Of a stretch of 64,000 bases of DNA, positions 1-12,439 are shown piece after piece. The position numbers and the translations under genes were made by a program. Origin of the DNA: Paulownia fortunei (taxonomy: Eukaryota > Streptophyta > Magnoliopsida > Lamiales > Paulowniaceae); contig CM033116.1 in the NCBI GenBank assembly GCA_019321725.1, positions 16,683,420-16,747,419 on the forward strand, given 5' to 3'. How positions within the stretch are numbered: the first letter of the stretch is position 1; each line of letters begins with the position of its first letter. Under the pieces are notes generated by a model. That model was given only the letters and a program-made list of their open reading frames with translations. It did not search any database and was not told the origin of the DNA.

Positions 1-475
1 GACGAAAATAGAAAAATGAGGATCTTAAGTATTTATACTATCCACTTAAAATACTTATGAATTATTGAAATTGTACATAATTATATCATAAAACTAAATA
101 CTAATGTTATTACATGTATTTTATTCATCCACAATCTTATTTAGATCATACTTTAAATGAGTTGTATCTAATGAGCTTATTTTTACATTATTATTTTAAG
201 TGGTGTCACACTATAATAGGATATTTTTGGAGGAATAAAAGAATTTATTTTATAAAGTGAGCCTTATGTTAAGACATGTCAAAATAAAAAGGAGCAATAA
301 ATTTGTAATAAATAAAGTAAACTTTACTTTTAAATAAGTCTCTAGACATTTAAATAAAATAAACTTTACTACCCTATAAAATATTTAAGTAAATAAGAGA
401 GAGCAAGTTTGTCACTAACTAAACCAAAATAAGACTATATAATATAGAAGATATGTTAAATTTTAGCATCAACTG
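1..475. other. AT-rich intergenic DNA, no gene seen
   Basis: Very AT-rich sequence with many stops in all frames and no recognisable protein, RNA or terminal-repeat structure. Its last few bases contain the CAA trinucleotide at 470-472, just before the tRNA gene, which is the usual plant tRNA transcription start context. Confidence 0.6.
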
Positions 476-546
476 GCACCAGTGGTCTAGTGGTAGAATA
501 GTACCCTGCCACGGTACAGACCCGGGTTCGATTCCCGGCTGGTGCA
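476..546 (+). tRNA. trnG-GCC: tRNA-Gly (anticodon GCC)
   Basis: A complete 71-nt nuclear tRNA gene. The acceptor arms (476-482 and 539-545) are fully complementary, A546 is the discriminator base, the D-loop A-box is TGGTCTAGTGG and the T-arm B-box is GGTTCGATTCC. The anticodon loop CTGCCAC carries GCC. There is no intron and no encoded CCA. A CAA start motif lies 4-6 nt upstream and T runs follow at once, both typical of an expressed plant Pol III tRNA gene. Confidence 0.98.
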
Positions 547-550
547 TTTC

Positions 551-567
551 TTTTATTTTTTTTTTTT
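551..567 (+). terminator. Pol III T-run terminator of tRNA-Gly
   Basis: Two T tracts (four, then twelve) begin 4 nt after the tRNA 3' end. Runs of four or more T on the coding strand terminate RNA polymerase III. Confidence 0.85.
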
Positions 568-667
568 CATTTCCATTTTCATCGGTTTATTTTTATTTTT
601 TAACCTTTCCTATTTATATGCCTTTTGAATATGGTGAATTGGGTTCCCTGCCACTGCGGCTGCAAAA

Positions 668-1183
668 ATGAATGCAGTAGCAACTTCTGCGGTGGATAAC
701 GGTGTCTGCGGAAGCGATTCCGACTCGACTTCCGACGATTCACCGGAATACTACCAGCCAATATCTACCGTCGACAGCGGCGGCGGCGGCGGCATCGAGG
801 AGGAAGACGATGAAGGAGATTTCTCCGATCAAGATCTAAACCATAATTTCCATCAGCTGCCGAATGGCTGGGTGGTGGAGAACGGAATATCATCGCTTGA
901 TCTGAGCGACGAATACGATAAAGATGAAGATGAAGAAGAAGAGGAGGAGGCGACCGAATCGGAGAGGGCGATAGAGAGAGCATTCAGAGAGGACGAGAGG
1001 CGGCGCAACGCTCCCTTGACTGCGGAGAACGCCGTCAGAGTGATGGAGGCCATGCGTGGGGTCTCGTTTGGCGGCGGCGCTCCCGACTGGACGGGTGAGG
1101 TCCCAGAGGATCAGTGGATCGATCGGCTCCGGAGATTGAGAAGGCCATCCTCCGCTGCCCCTGCAGCTCCTGCTACAAATTAA
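668..1183 (+). CDS. Acidic 171-aa protein, possibly MEA1-like
   Basis: Single-exon frame of 171 codons. The N-terminal half is low-complexity: Ser/Asp-rich (residues 16-26), a Gly run (38-42) and an acidic cluster (83-95). The C-terminal part is ordered and basic: a helix-like segment at 117-132 (AENAVRVMEAM), then PDWTGEVPEDQWIDRL (139-154) and an Arg-rich end. A short acidic protein with a conserved C-terminal PxW...VPxxQW block recalls the MEA1 (male-enhanced antigen 1) family, but this is from memory of the pattern and is unconfirmed. The GC-rich composition against AT-rich surroundings, and an AATAAA at 1386-1391, support a real gene. The ATG lies only 122 nt after the tRNA, so the promoter is very compact. 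A TATA-like tttatatg sits at about 611-618. Confidence 0.65.
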   Translation: MNAVATSAVDNGVCGSDSDSTSDDSPEYYQPISTVDSGGGGGIEEEDDEGDFSDQDLNHNFHQLPNGWVVENGISSLDLSDEYDKDEDEEEEEEATESERAIERAFREDERRRNAPLTAENAVRVMEAMRGVSFGGGAPDWTGEVPEDQWIDRLRRLRRPSSAAPAAPATN

Positions 1184-1385
1184 TTGATCATTGATTTTGA
1201 AGGCACTAAGAAACATTCATGAGTTTGTGTTAATGAGTTTTCAGTTGTTATTTGTTCTTGCCAAAGCCCATATGCTGTTTGATGAAATGCCTGATTGCTT
1301 AATTTTTATATTTTGCCCAAAACTTGTTGCAATTTACTAAATGTATCAACATTGAATGTTTAATTTAAATGTTATTCATCAGTTG

Positions 1386-1391
1386 AATAAA
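1386..1391 (+). promoter_or_regulatory. Likely polyadenylation signal
   Basis: AATAAA about 200 nt after the stop codon of the 171-aa frame, in an AT-rich 3' flank. Plant signals are loose, so this is suggestive only. Confidence 0.4.
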
Positions 1392-1399
1392 TCTTTTCA

Positions 1400-2380
1400 A
1401 TTGCAATCATAAACGCAGTTTGGTTTAATTTTTCTTGAAAGTATTTGAGTAATATAAAAAGCTAATAAGCATTACAGATTGAAAGTAATATAAAAAATAT
1501 TGTATATTTCTCCTTAAACATGGTCTAGGTGTGTTTTTGGTAAGTAGAGTGGTGGGACGCTAAAGAAAAAAGCAATCCAAACCATATTAAAATAAATTAT
1601 TTAAATTTAAAGATTGAGAGCTACGAAAAATATATAATAAATTCATTGAAGTTATTAGTTGCAGGAAAGACGGGGTGGAGCAGCAATGCACAAGAGAAAC
1701 GAGGTAGTTGAAAGGCACAAGGTCTGTTAGAGACCGGACATAGTAACAAATTTGGGATTTGAAAAAATTTAACAAAATTTTGTATACATAATAAAATTTA
1801 TCATTAAATTAGAGAATAATCGATATAATTTTTTAATTATTTTAAAAAAATAATACATTTATATGTGAATATTGCCAATAAATTTATATATATGTATTGA
1901 AAAAACAACTTAGTATAATATATTTTAAATAAAAATTCAAAAATAATTTTTATAATAATATTCGAAAGATTTTTTCACATTCATAATTACAATATCGTAT
2001 GAAATTATTGTGTTCTATTCCAATTATTTTCAAAGAGACAAAAATTGTTACTATGAGAATGGAGAAGCAGAGGAAATCTGGACGTCCAACATGCGGAGAG
2101 GAAGAAAATTCGGGGACTAGAAAATGAAACTTTAGTTTTTTAAATAGAATAAAAAAATATAGAACATACATTTCTGTTACCCATGCAAAAATCAAAAACC
2201 AAAACTAAATCGAATACCATATAATTTTAAGAATAAAAACTGAAATAGCAAACTTAATTATTCAGTTTGCCCTGAATTTTTCGGTTTGATTAGGCCATCT
2301 TATCAAATTAATTGCAACAAGGTCAAAAAGTTTCATATCTCAACCTCCAAAATAATGTCTCACAAATTCAGAAACAATTG
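1400..2380. other. Intergenic DNA between convergent genes
   Basis: AT-rich sequence between the 3' ends of the 171-aa gene (plus) and the MCAT gene (minus). No coding exons, RNA genes or terminal repeats recognised. Confidence 0.6.
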
Positions 2381-2382
2381 CA

Positions 2383-2388
2383 TTTATT
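2383..2388 (-). promoter_or_regulatory. Likely polyadenylation signal of MCAT
   Basis: AATAAA on the minus strand about 205 nt after the MCAT stop codon. Confidence 0.4.
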
Positions 2389-2592
2389 GTTTCCTTTTAC
2401 TTTGGCCATAATACATTTGATGCTCATGCCCAAAATTGAAACTACAGATACATCTGGGTAAACACTAAGATAACCCTAACAAATATAAACTGAAGCATCT
2501 ACAGGCTCCATCAGAAGTAATTTGCCTAAGAAGAAAGATTTTGCCAAAGCCCATAGACGAAAATGCTCAGAATAAGCAACTTCAGGATATGC

Positions 2593-5500
2593 TTAGGCAC
2601 CAATATTCTCAATGTCAGCACCTTTATCCATCCTTTTGACGATGCCAGCTATGACCTAAAACATTGAACAAAATTGGTTCAGTGTTAAAGAAATCAAGTG
2701 CGCAGACGTTCTTAACACTTAATAATTCTACAGCGCATTAACTTCTACCTTTCCAGGTCCCAATTCATAGCTCTTTTTCAATCCTCTGCTTAACAAAGTC
2801 TTCACAGTTGTCTCCCATTGAACTGGAGAAGTCACCTGAAATTGTAGATTAACAGGAATGATCAGATGGAGTCCGGCTTATGGTTGGTGGACCAATAAAG
2901 TCAGTGTTTACCTGGCGAGCTAGTATTTTCTTGATTGTGTCTGGATCTGCATGTGGTTCTGCATCAACATTGGATATAACTGGTATTCTGGGGGTTCTGA
3001 TTACTGTTGATGCCAAGGCGGCTTCTAGTCTTGACACGGCTGGTTCCATAAAACCAGTATGGAAAGCACCAGCTACAGCTAACCGAACCTAAGTAAACAT
3101 TATGCGGTTAAAAGTCCGAAGCACAAAATCTGCAGAAGAGAATATATGCCAAGAGAAAAAAAAAAAAGGATATACCGTCATTCGAGCCTTAAACGATTTT
3201 GCCTTTGCTTCAACTGCTTCAATTCCTTTAAGGCCTCCAGAGACAGCATAGTTCCCCTACAAGAACATGATGCAGTAGGCTTGACCAAGTTTAGAAAAGT
3301 ACCTGGCTAAATTTATTGTATAGACAAATATTTGTGTTCTGATGTCAGATCCAAAAAAAATAACCTTACAGTGCACAAGAAATTTGCAATTTGAACTTTA
3401 TTTGCTTCATCTACTTCTTCGTTGGCAGCATCACAGAGCTGTTGCACCTTAGTGGAGTCGAGTCCAATAATACTAACCATGGCACTTTTAGCAGCATCAG
3501 CAGCATCCTGGTGATAGCAACAAAAGAAGTGTTATTTCAAGGGGTCATATGATAAGTTTGCACATCTACAAGTTAGCAAATCGTGGATTTACCTGCATTG
3601 CTTCACCCCTTAACTTGACTAGCTTCAGCCCATCCTCAAAGCTGCAAGATGAAAACAAAACCATCAGAGACGAGATTAAATTGATCCAACAGTTAGCACA
3701 CATGTTACACCAATGAATAATATTAGAACCCATCCAAAACAGGTATCAATAATACAATTTGAACAAAAACCTGTCACTCAGTTGGCAGTGTACCTGAAAG
3801 CTCCAGCAAATGCAAGAGCAGTGTATTCTCCTAAACTTAGACCACATGTTACATCCACGGAATCAATTATTTGCTGACCTGCATCACGAGCTCGGAGCAC
3901 CTCAACTGCGGCTAAACTTGTAACATAGATAGCTGGCTGGGAAAACGGATTCGGATAATATATTACTTCATAGTTTCCCTTGTCAAGTAAATACATGTCC
4001 TTGGCATTGCAAATGTATTATAAGAATGTAAATGTGAAATATCAGCAGTCGCCTATGGTTGCGTATGTGGTTCTATGGATGGAGGGGTGGTTTCTTGCGT
4101 CACATGTACAAAAAGTCTCTACCATATATGGTCTTTCAGAAAGAAATAAATATGCATGATGATATTTCTTCCAACGCTTTTAGTAATCAATTAAACATAT
4201 GCCAATGTTTCTGCTTATTCAGGACATCCATTTTTCACTTGCTTTTCCAATTAATGTAAGCGTGATAGTGAATTGAAGGCAAGACTTGTTTCACATATGC
4301 ACTTAAATAACTTCTATCAGAATCATATTTTTGAAATTAATATGTCCTAGGAAATTAGAGAGCTTACCCTCAATGATGACATAAAAGAGCTATCTCTCTT
4401 GTTAGTCGCAGAATAAGACTTCCAAGATTTTATAGTAAGAAAAATATCCCAACTCAAAAAATGACCTTTTACCTGGCTTAGAACAGTGGAATCAAGCTTC
4501 TCTTTTGGCCCATTAATGCAAATATCCAAAAGGTCGAACCTTGATGTCATAAAACAAAATAAATTAGATATTGGATATCTAATGATGAGAGACAAGAGAC
4601 AAAAATCAAACATAAAATATCCGTGAAACCAATTGAACTGGAAAACTTAGTGGGGAAAAGCACAAGTGAATGCAAATCCAACATTGAACATGCCACAGTC
4701 TCATAAGCTGGAAAATCTCAATTGACCTCCTCAAGTTTTAGTGAAATTATTATTGCACATATTTCACTATATGTTTTTAGGATTTGTTAATTGAATACTA
4801 ACCACCTAATTCTCTTTTATTTTGATATTGTCGTGAAGAGCTGTGGGTAAAGATAATTGATTAAGAACAAGGTAAACTATAAAAAATTGCATAGGCGTGT
4901 CAACTTCCAATGTAGAAGCATTTTTGACTAGCAAAAGTTACACAGTTTAAAAGGGAGCACATGTAGAAGCAATTTTGAGTTGCACATTCATAAAATTTTA
5001 CTTTACTATATCATTTTCAAATGAGATAATTTTTCTGAAACCTCCAATGAGAAATGCAATATAAAAAACTGTCAAAAAATTTGCATAGCAGAATCATAAA
5101 GCCAATTCAGGTAAATTTTGGAAGTACGGATTTGAGCTTTAGAAAAGCAAAAGATTATAGCATAGTGTTGAATCTACCCCAAAATATCATTAGCTCTCCT
5201 GTACAATTCAGCTGCAGCAGGCACTTTTTGAGCCTCCAACCCCATTCCAACAGTTTGTGCACCCTTCAAAGTCAAGTACAGATACAATTAATCACAATAA
5301 TACGAGTCCAACAGCAAGTACTACTGATTGATATAGCTTGCTGGCTGTCACCTTTAAATCAAATCATCAAGAAATACCATAAACATACTAACCACAAATA
5401 TTCTAACCCCCATCATTATTAGCAGTGACAATTTTAAACTCTATCCGTCTAGAAAGTAAATTTGATCTTAATCTTTGATGCCTTTTGGCTTAGTTTATTT

Positions 5501-6412
5501 CATAGTCAATCAGAAATCATAATATATATCATTTTCATTCTTGTCAGCCAATTAAACAGATGTCCATTCCCTATGTTCCCAAAGATGAAACCAATTTAAC
5601 ACATTATAGCTCAAAACAGTCAAATTACAAAATACATTTTCAGAAGTATGAAAACCTTCAATAAACCGATTTGGCATAGATCATAGTTCAAAAGAGTAAA
5701 CTTGCTAAACACATGATCCAAAGCAGTAGAACTTTCAATGAGACAAAAATTATCAATCCTAGCAATCACAACAAAATAAAAAACTGTTTTTCCTATCTTT
5801 TCCTCCAGAAAATATGCAATTCAATTAGCAACATTAAGCCATATCTACTGTAAAAATAAACATTAATTGAGCAAAAATGTACTCTTCTACAATTCAATGA
5901 GCAACGTTGAGCTGTCTAGTATAAAATAAACAATTGTGCAAAAACTGAAGTAATAATCTGTAATTCAATCAGCAACATGGAGCTGTAAAACATCAATCCT
6001 AATCCAATCAGCTCCATTGAGCAATATCCGTACAAAACTAAAAACTGATGATGCAAAAACCTAATCAAAATCTGACCTGACCAGGAAAGAGGAAAGCAGA
6101 AGAAGGCTTGTAGTCCTTGAACAATGAATCACCGACAACAGCCGCCTCCGATCCGACGGCGACGCTCATGAAAACCCTAGATTTCTCCAAATTCCACCGG
6201 GAAACCCGTCGAATCTCATTCTTGAAACCCAAACAGCTGGAGCTTCTGAAGGATTCGGAAGTGCCAAAAGCGGCTTTGGTCAGAGAAATCGAAGGAAGCA
6301 CGATTGAGGAACTCATTGCTGTGGAGAGACAGGAGAATTTCGCTGATGGATTGAATCGAATGAGATGGAGGGGGAATAGATTATAGATGGTTGTGGTGGA
6401 GAACAAGTGCAT
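2593..6412 (-). CDS. MCAT: Malonyl-CoA:ACP S-malonyltransferase (FabD/MCAT), plastid/mitochondrial
   Basis: Transfers malonyl from CoA to acyl carrier protein for type II fatty-acid synthesis in organelles. Ten exons with GT/AG borders and consistent phase: 6412-6077, 5263-5178, 4539-4473, 3936-3794, 3641-3593, 3507-3370, 3256-3176, 3088-2912, 2835-2749, 2655-2593. The second ATG (6316) gives 376 aa and a Ser-rich transit-peptide-like start; the upstream in-frame ATG (6412) would give 408 aa. Numbered from 6316: FPGQGAQ at 77-83 (oxyanion loop), nucleophile Ser165 in GLSLGE, Arg190 in KLRGEAM, catalytic His278 in GAFHT, and GPGKVIAG near the C terminus. All residues expected for an active FabD are present. 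Exons and splice sites are intact. Intron 1 (5264-6076) is the longest. Plants usually have one such gene, so it is probably essential. The choice of start codon is the only uncertain point. Confidence 0.97.
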
Positions 6413-8542
6413 GCAATAATTAGAGAGGTGTTTGGCGGAGTTAACGAAGTAGCTGCTTCAGAAATGTCGTCGGCCAACGGCTATCCTACTTCATAATCTA
6501 GCAACACCGAGGTGCGATTACTAAGACTATGTTTGGGGATGGTTTGAAAATAAATTTTGTAAAAATATTTTGGACTTAATGATGGTGGGATGGTGTTGGA
6601 AACTAGTGGAAATAAAATTATGTTTAGATGTGTTATTTTGAAATAGATGGGTGTGATGTATTTTAATTGAAATTGGGTTTGGAAGTGATCTTGATATGGG
6701 GAATGGTGAAAATTGTGATTGGTTTTGATTTTGAAAAATATATTGAAGGATAAATATAAAAAAAATGATTGGTGGTGTCATGTTATATTTGGTTAAGATG
6801 TAAATAATTAAGAATAATGAATTTTTGATTGTTTGTTTGTGTAAATAGTAATATTATTTTTTAAAAATGCAAATTAGTATGAGTAATACTTAATCAGTTA
6901 ATCGTAAAAATTATAAACATGAATAATGTATTTTATTGGAAAATATTAAACATGCATTAAAATAAAAATGTAAAAATATAATGAAAACGTTGAATTAACA
7001 TTTTGTGCATGATCGTACAATTTCTTTGAAAATATAAATAAAATTCTTATGTTGCAATACAATATTAAAAAGAAAATTTTGACAATAAATAAATAAGAGA
7101 CTATCGAATACCATAAAATTAAATATTAAGAAAATGATAAATAATAGTTTTTAAAGCAACATAGTACATAAGATAGAAGGGTTGATGTCCCATGGGTTCA
7201 TGGTCTTTGCAAGCGTCGAATAATATCCACCATCATGTGAACATCCCCTATAGGCAACCCCCTGTCATTAGCATCGTTATGTTCAATGTCATACTAATAA
7301 GATTGTTGATGGGCGAGCGTGGCACTCTACGACTAGTTGTGCCATGACGTAATATATATGGATAACTTGACCTTGTACGCATTAGGGGTGAATGACTTAG
7401 AATCAGAAATGATAATTGATAATGGGGCATTGATTACTCCACCAACATATTGTTCTAGGAGGGACAACTTCCAAGCCATCTGCATCAACCTCAAAAATTA
7501 AAATATCTTTTGCAATAAATCTAATTGTGCCTCAACGTACTAGTTGTAGCAGTCAGATCCATGAAACTTCTACAATAGAAATCAGAGCATTATGTCCAAT
7601 GGAAATTACCAATGAAATCACAATTTTACTGTAAAAAATTGTAATTAAAATTTATATCGTTCATATGTTTACCCGATGCATCACTTACAATTAAAGCATT
7701 TGAATTTGTTTGATGCACAACCCCCTCGTAGCTTAAAACATGCTAGAATATGATGTAGCAGTGCCTCAAAAGTTGATAATGATGATGATATAGAGAATAG
7801 TCTACTTGATATGTCATGAACTCTAATCGATATGTCATGAAGGTGCAACTCCGAAACTGCGGGATCAAATACAGGTCCATAGGTGTTTGCACTTAGGAGC
7901 ATGTGCATTAATTGCTCCTCAAAAGCCTCCATCTCTAAAATTGGTCATCGTCTTCGTCAACTAAATGCAGTCCGTAAGACATTGTAGCTGTTGAAAAACA
8001 GTTAGAAAATAGTTAAATAAATCATTTAGTTATTGTTATGAGTTTTGAACCTTAGCGACACCATCATTACATTCATACATACATAAGGAACATCATGTAA
8101 TAAGTAAATATAACAAGATCACAATCCATAAGTAATAAGTCACCCTACAAAAAAAAGAGACAAAAATTTACAGAATATAAACTAAGTTATCAAACATAGT
8201 TAGTCAGAACATATAACCGTTTGTTTGTTATAAAACACTTGTAAAATAATTATCTTAGGTCACAAAAGCTTAACAAGTATAACAAACACGAGCATCTGTA
8301 CAACCCCTATGAGTAATAGGACACAAGTGCACAATGCACAAACAACAAAATGATTTGCGGATTATGGTCCGGTGGAAAATTGTATTTGCAGCCTACATAT
8401 ATGGTAGTGCCTAGTTGCCGGAGTACTGAGATTAGTTGGATAAGCTTCATGTCTCAGAGTAAAATTAGGTGCTTGCTCCAACCTCTTTGGTAGATTGTAC
8501 TAATCAGTTAGCACTCATCCCAGATGAAGTCACCATCATGAC
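6413..8542. other. Intergenic DNA, unidentified decayed sequence
   Basis: The first part holds the upstream region of MCAT. Between about 7150 and 7990 the base composition is less AT-rich and the minus strand has short open stretches (for example 7932-7681, 83 codons), which suggests an old decayed coding sequence. I could not assign it to a family. A Myb/SANT-type accessory ORF of a PIF element was considered but the residues do not support it. Confidence 0.4.
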
Positions 8543-9285
8543 TAGGGATGACAATAAATCGGGTTTGAGACAAGTTTGGCTAAATTCAAAACCTGCCTCG
8601 CTAGGAAAAACTAGGACTCGTGACCCACCTTGCCCCGCCTTAATCCCTACCCCGCCCCCGGACCTAGAACCTAGCGGGTCTAACTCGTTGGAGCCGCCAA
8701 CCCATAATTTTTTTTGTAAATTTTTCCATTTGTTTGGTCCTGTGAAAGTGCCAATTGCTAAATGCCAAATTAGCAATCAACCTGTTAAAATGCTAAGCAA
8801 TGGGTTTATTCCATAGGTTACTTACCACCAAGTCAGACAACTATTACACAAAATCATCAAGCTTCCCATACTTTTTTAATAATCTAGACATATCTTATAG
8901 AGGGGTAATACAAGTAGATAGAAGACCCATAATAGTTGGTCGACTAGCAGAATATCAAGCGGGGGCTAGCCGCTCAGACATTAGAGGGTAGAGGGGAAGG
9001 ATTTAACAGATGGCGCCACACGAAGAGAAAGTGATAACACTGAAAAGAAAACTTTCAAAATCCTAACTAAAAAACACAAACTAAAATAATTAACTAATTA
9101 TATTTTTTCAAAGAATTAATTAATTTGTATAACAAGGCAGGTCTACTCGGACGTATTACCCATCTAGATTTAAAATGGTAGGCTCTTTACCCGCCCCAAG
9201 ACCCATTTGATCATATTTGGACATGCCCCTGACGGGACGGGTTCATTTCGGGTCTGAGTTTGAACAAGTGCTATTGCCATTCATA
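8543..9285. mobile_element. hAT-like non-autonomous element (MITE-like)
   Basis: Imperfect terminal inverted repeats: the left end reads TAGGGATGACAATA and the complement of the right end reads TATGAATGGCAATA (11 of 14 matching). Sub-terminal GGGTTTGAG / GGGTC-type Gly/Cys-rich words are typical of hAT ends. The 8-bp flanks (8535-8542 and 9286-9293) match at only four positions, so the target duplication is not convincing. Open frames inside on both strands look like chance products of the GC-richer ends. Confidence 0.45.
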
Positions 9286-9407
9286 ACTGCGACCTCTCCT
9301 AATAGGATAATAGTAAAAGAATCCATCATTATTGGCCTCGATCTTGGCCATACACATGGTCATTTGGCCAGCCCCACATTGACAATTAGGGTGCTCTAGT
9401 ATGGTCA

Positions 9408-9415
9408 TGTTGGTT
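9408..9415. repeat. 8-bp target-site duplication of hAT, left copy
   Basis: TGTTGGTT, identical to 12119-12126 on the other side of the element. Confidence 0.85.
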
Positions 9416-12118
9416 TAGAGATGACCACGAGTTGGGTCATAATAGAACCTGAATCGTAATAAGCCCATGGTCAATGGTCTGGAAATTATTGACCACGGGC
9501 CGATGGTTTCAACCCTTAACTGGCCCTTGAGTCTAAGGGCCGATCAAGGGTTGGAGGTTTCCCAATCTTTGAACTGGCGGGTCCAACCCGACGGTTCAAC
9601 AACCCTGAACTGTCGGTTTTTTTATTTTTTATTTTATGATCAATGGCCTAGAAATATGGGGTGTTGAACATCAACTGCCACTGAGTAGTGGCAATAGTCC
9701 AAACCAAACGACCATATTTTTGGCTATTTGGTTAAACACTTATTTGTTTATTTATTTATTTTTAAAAAAGGTTTCTAAACCTATAAATACCCCCTAAACC
9801 CTATTATTTTTTCTCACGAAAAACTCTCAAATTCTCTATACACTCTCGAATCTCAACTCTCTCAATTCTCTCAACTCTAGAGTGTCAATTTTATTTTTTC
9901 AACTATTTATGTATTTGTTGTTAATTCTTTCTTTTATATACTTAATACTATTTTTTCATATTTCATTCATCTTCAATTCTATCTATTATCAATGATCGGT
10001 TCAAGCAACAGAGGTAAGGGAAAGATGACCTCTTCCGACATTAGTTCAACACCTAGCTCTCAACATGAATTATAAAGTGGAATAAGTGATGATGAACAAC
10101 ATTATATATTTCCATGTCAAGAAAGTATGAGTGATGACAATGTTCGAGCTACTCCTATTCCAAAATCTTCTATTTTCACCAAATATTTTGAGAAGGTAAA
10201 ACTTTCATCCAGAGAGATATGAGCAAAATATAATTTTTTTAATAATATACATTTCAATCTAGAAGCGATTATGGATTGCTGACAAGATATATAGAGGAGA
10301 AGCATTCGATTAAATATGGAGTTGACCATTCTCAAACTTAAATTCTGATGTACTCGTCTTTTGGTGGAGGTAACCATTCTAACTTAAAAAGGTAACATAC
10401 TTGTCATTGGATTGATAATTCTTGATCAATCAAAAAAGGTTGCTTGTATATAGAGTATTCGATGAAGTGCACATAGTTGAGAACATTTCTCAAATGAATA
10501 TTTTTAGTATTAGAAGAATATTATTTAACTACTAATTTTTTTTCAATATCATTTGATAATGCTAGTTCAAATACTATTAGTATTGAAGATCTTAAAATTG
10601 TATGTGAGCCATCAATTGGTGGTAAATTTTTTCTTATTAAATGTATAAGTCACACTTTAAATTTATGTGTACAAGATGAATTAAGACATATATAATATCA
10701 ACTTAGGCCCATTAAACAAATAATTGCTTACTTGTGGTCACATCTATAAGTTATGAAACAATGGGCTAAATTTTGTAAGGCCAATGGTATGAGACCTAAA
10801 AGATTTCTACTTCATGTTCTAACTCATTATAATTCAACATATTTATTATTACAAGAATCTTTTAATTATAAAGAATTATAATGTACATTTTTTTATGAAA
10901 AATGTTAATAATGTGCATTTATTTCCAAGCCAATGGGTAGTATGTGAAAAAAATTGTAATCGGAAGTTTATTACCCAACTGTCCATTTAGTATTAATTAA
11001 TTATTGTAATGTTGCAACAACTTTAAATGAATACTCTAATGACGAAATTTTAAAATGTTGAAGAAATGAAAACTAAATGGAAAAAATATTTTTTGAACAT
11101 TTCAAAAATTAATTAATTGCTATTGCTTTTGACCCTGGTCTTAAATTAAATGGTTCACAAGACCTATTAACAATATATTATGATGCTAACTATTAAAAAT
11201 GACCATTCTCCTAATACCACATTTATTGTACATAATGTTAGAATATATTTAAATAATTTTCATGATAAATATAGTTTAAAATATGGGGGATAAGTTACTC
11301 AACTTGGAATCCAAGTATTAGTATTAGTAGTAGTTCTATGCTTACTAAGGCATAAGTTTTATTAAAAGAACAAAAAAAAATGTCCAAGAGGATTCTCAAG
11401 TTCTATGAGAATCATTTTATAGTTACTTTTAAGTTTTAATAAGGCATATAACGATGGAGAATTCGATATCTTGCGATGGTGGTTGCAAAAGACGCGGACT
11501 TACCCAATTTTATTCATAATGGTGAGAATGTTCTTGCTTGCCCTATCTCAATAATTATTGCGGAGCAAATCTTTAGCACGAGAGGTAACATATTAAGCAA
11601 AAAATGCTCAACCATGTCTCTCAAATCTTTAGAAGCCCAATCATGTCTCGACAGTTAGATGAAGGCCAAAAAACAAATACAAGATATGTAAAATTTGGAT
11701 AACGAGCAAGATGACTAAGACACGAAAAGAACAAACACAATGATAGGTGAGAGTGATTGAGTCACACCACTCTTTAAGGCAAGAAGGGTAAAAAAAAGTA
11801 ACAGAATTGCGTAAGCTTTGATTCATGTACAACTAAAAGGATACGTAGGCAACTTAAATTTAAGTTTAAGCCCTTTTCTTTATTTTTTTAAAATTTGTGG
11901 ATTTAAATTTTTGTTAACAATAAGTTTTTTCAAATTTAACTTCAAAATAAAAAAAATAGTTAAAGGTTGGTTCATGAATCAATAGTTAATTGAGCTCGAA
12001 ACCAGCCCAAAACTGTCGGTTCCTAAATTGGCCCTTAATCAATAAATGCTGGTTAAGGTTAAGAGTCGGTATTTCCCGACCCTTAGACCTGCTAGTTTAC
12101 GAACCATGGTCAGGTCTA
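9416..12118 (+). mobile_element. Decayed hAT transposon (Ac/RICESLEEPER-like)
   Basis: A 2.7-kb element flanked by a perfect 8-bp direct repeat TGTTGGTT (9408-9415 and 12119-12126), the target-site duplication size of the hAT superfamily. Terminal inverted repeats begin TAGAGATGACCA on the left and, complemented, TAGACCTGACCA on the right. The interior carries a broken plus-strand hAT transposase. Sub-terminal GGCCC/GGGTT-rich arms and a CT-rich leader (about 9810-9880) are usual for this group. Confidence 0.88.
9992..11700 (+). pseudogene. hAT transposase remnant with dimerisation domain
   Basis: Frames broken by many stops and shifts, but conserved blocks appear in the right order. A start-like ATG lies at 9992. 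The block CISHTLNLCVQDELRH (about 10640-10690) matches the HxLNLxVQD motif of plant BED-zinc-finger hAT transposases. A central ALTHYNST-like stretch follows near 10830. The C-terminal hAT dimerisation domain at 11476-11655 reads DLPNFI, VLACPIS and AEQIFST, equivalent to LAxPxS...ESxFS in active relatives. It cannot make a working transposase. Confidence 0.8.
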
Positions 12119-12126
12119 TGTTGGTT
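12119..12126. repeat. 8-bp target-site duplication of hAT, right copy
   Basis: TGTTGGTT, identical to 9408-9415. Confidence 0.85.
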
Positions 12127-12439
12127 ATGGTAATTAAAATATCTAGATACAATATACACTGCATGTTTTCATGCTTGATAGGTATTTAAACAATATTAAC
12201 CCAACAAAATATTAAATTATGTGAATATATAAATAAAATAAATGCAACAAACTATCAACACATTATTTGATATATGGAAAAAGCCACATATTTGCAAATC
12301 AAAGTGCAAGTGGAACTACTTTGCCTCATAGTTGGGCCATATAGAACATGAATATTACAACAAAATAGTGAGAATAAATTACATACATGCTTAGTACCAA
12401 CTAAGACAACAACAAAAAAATTCAAGTACATATATCACA
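12127..12439. other. Intergenic DNA, no gene seen
   Basis: AT-rich stretch between the hAT element and the PIF transposase fragment. It may include the 3' flank of that fragment, which is on the minus strand. Confidence 0.4.

Noticed and set aside
453..671. 72-codon frame spanning the tRNA-Gly gene
   Set aside because: It reads through a structured tRNA and its terminator; chance frame.
765..1216. Minus-strand frames opposite the acidic protein
   Set aside because: Antisense shadows of a GC-rich, low-complexity coding sequence; no domains and the plus frame is better.
2880..3092. Plus-strand frame opposite MCAT exon 8
   Set aside because: Exact antisense of a conserved exon.
8469..8816. 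Overlapping plus and minus frames of about 90-115 codons
   Set aside because: They fall in the GC-richer end of a MITE and match no protein family.
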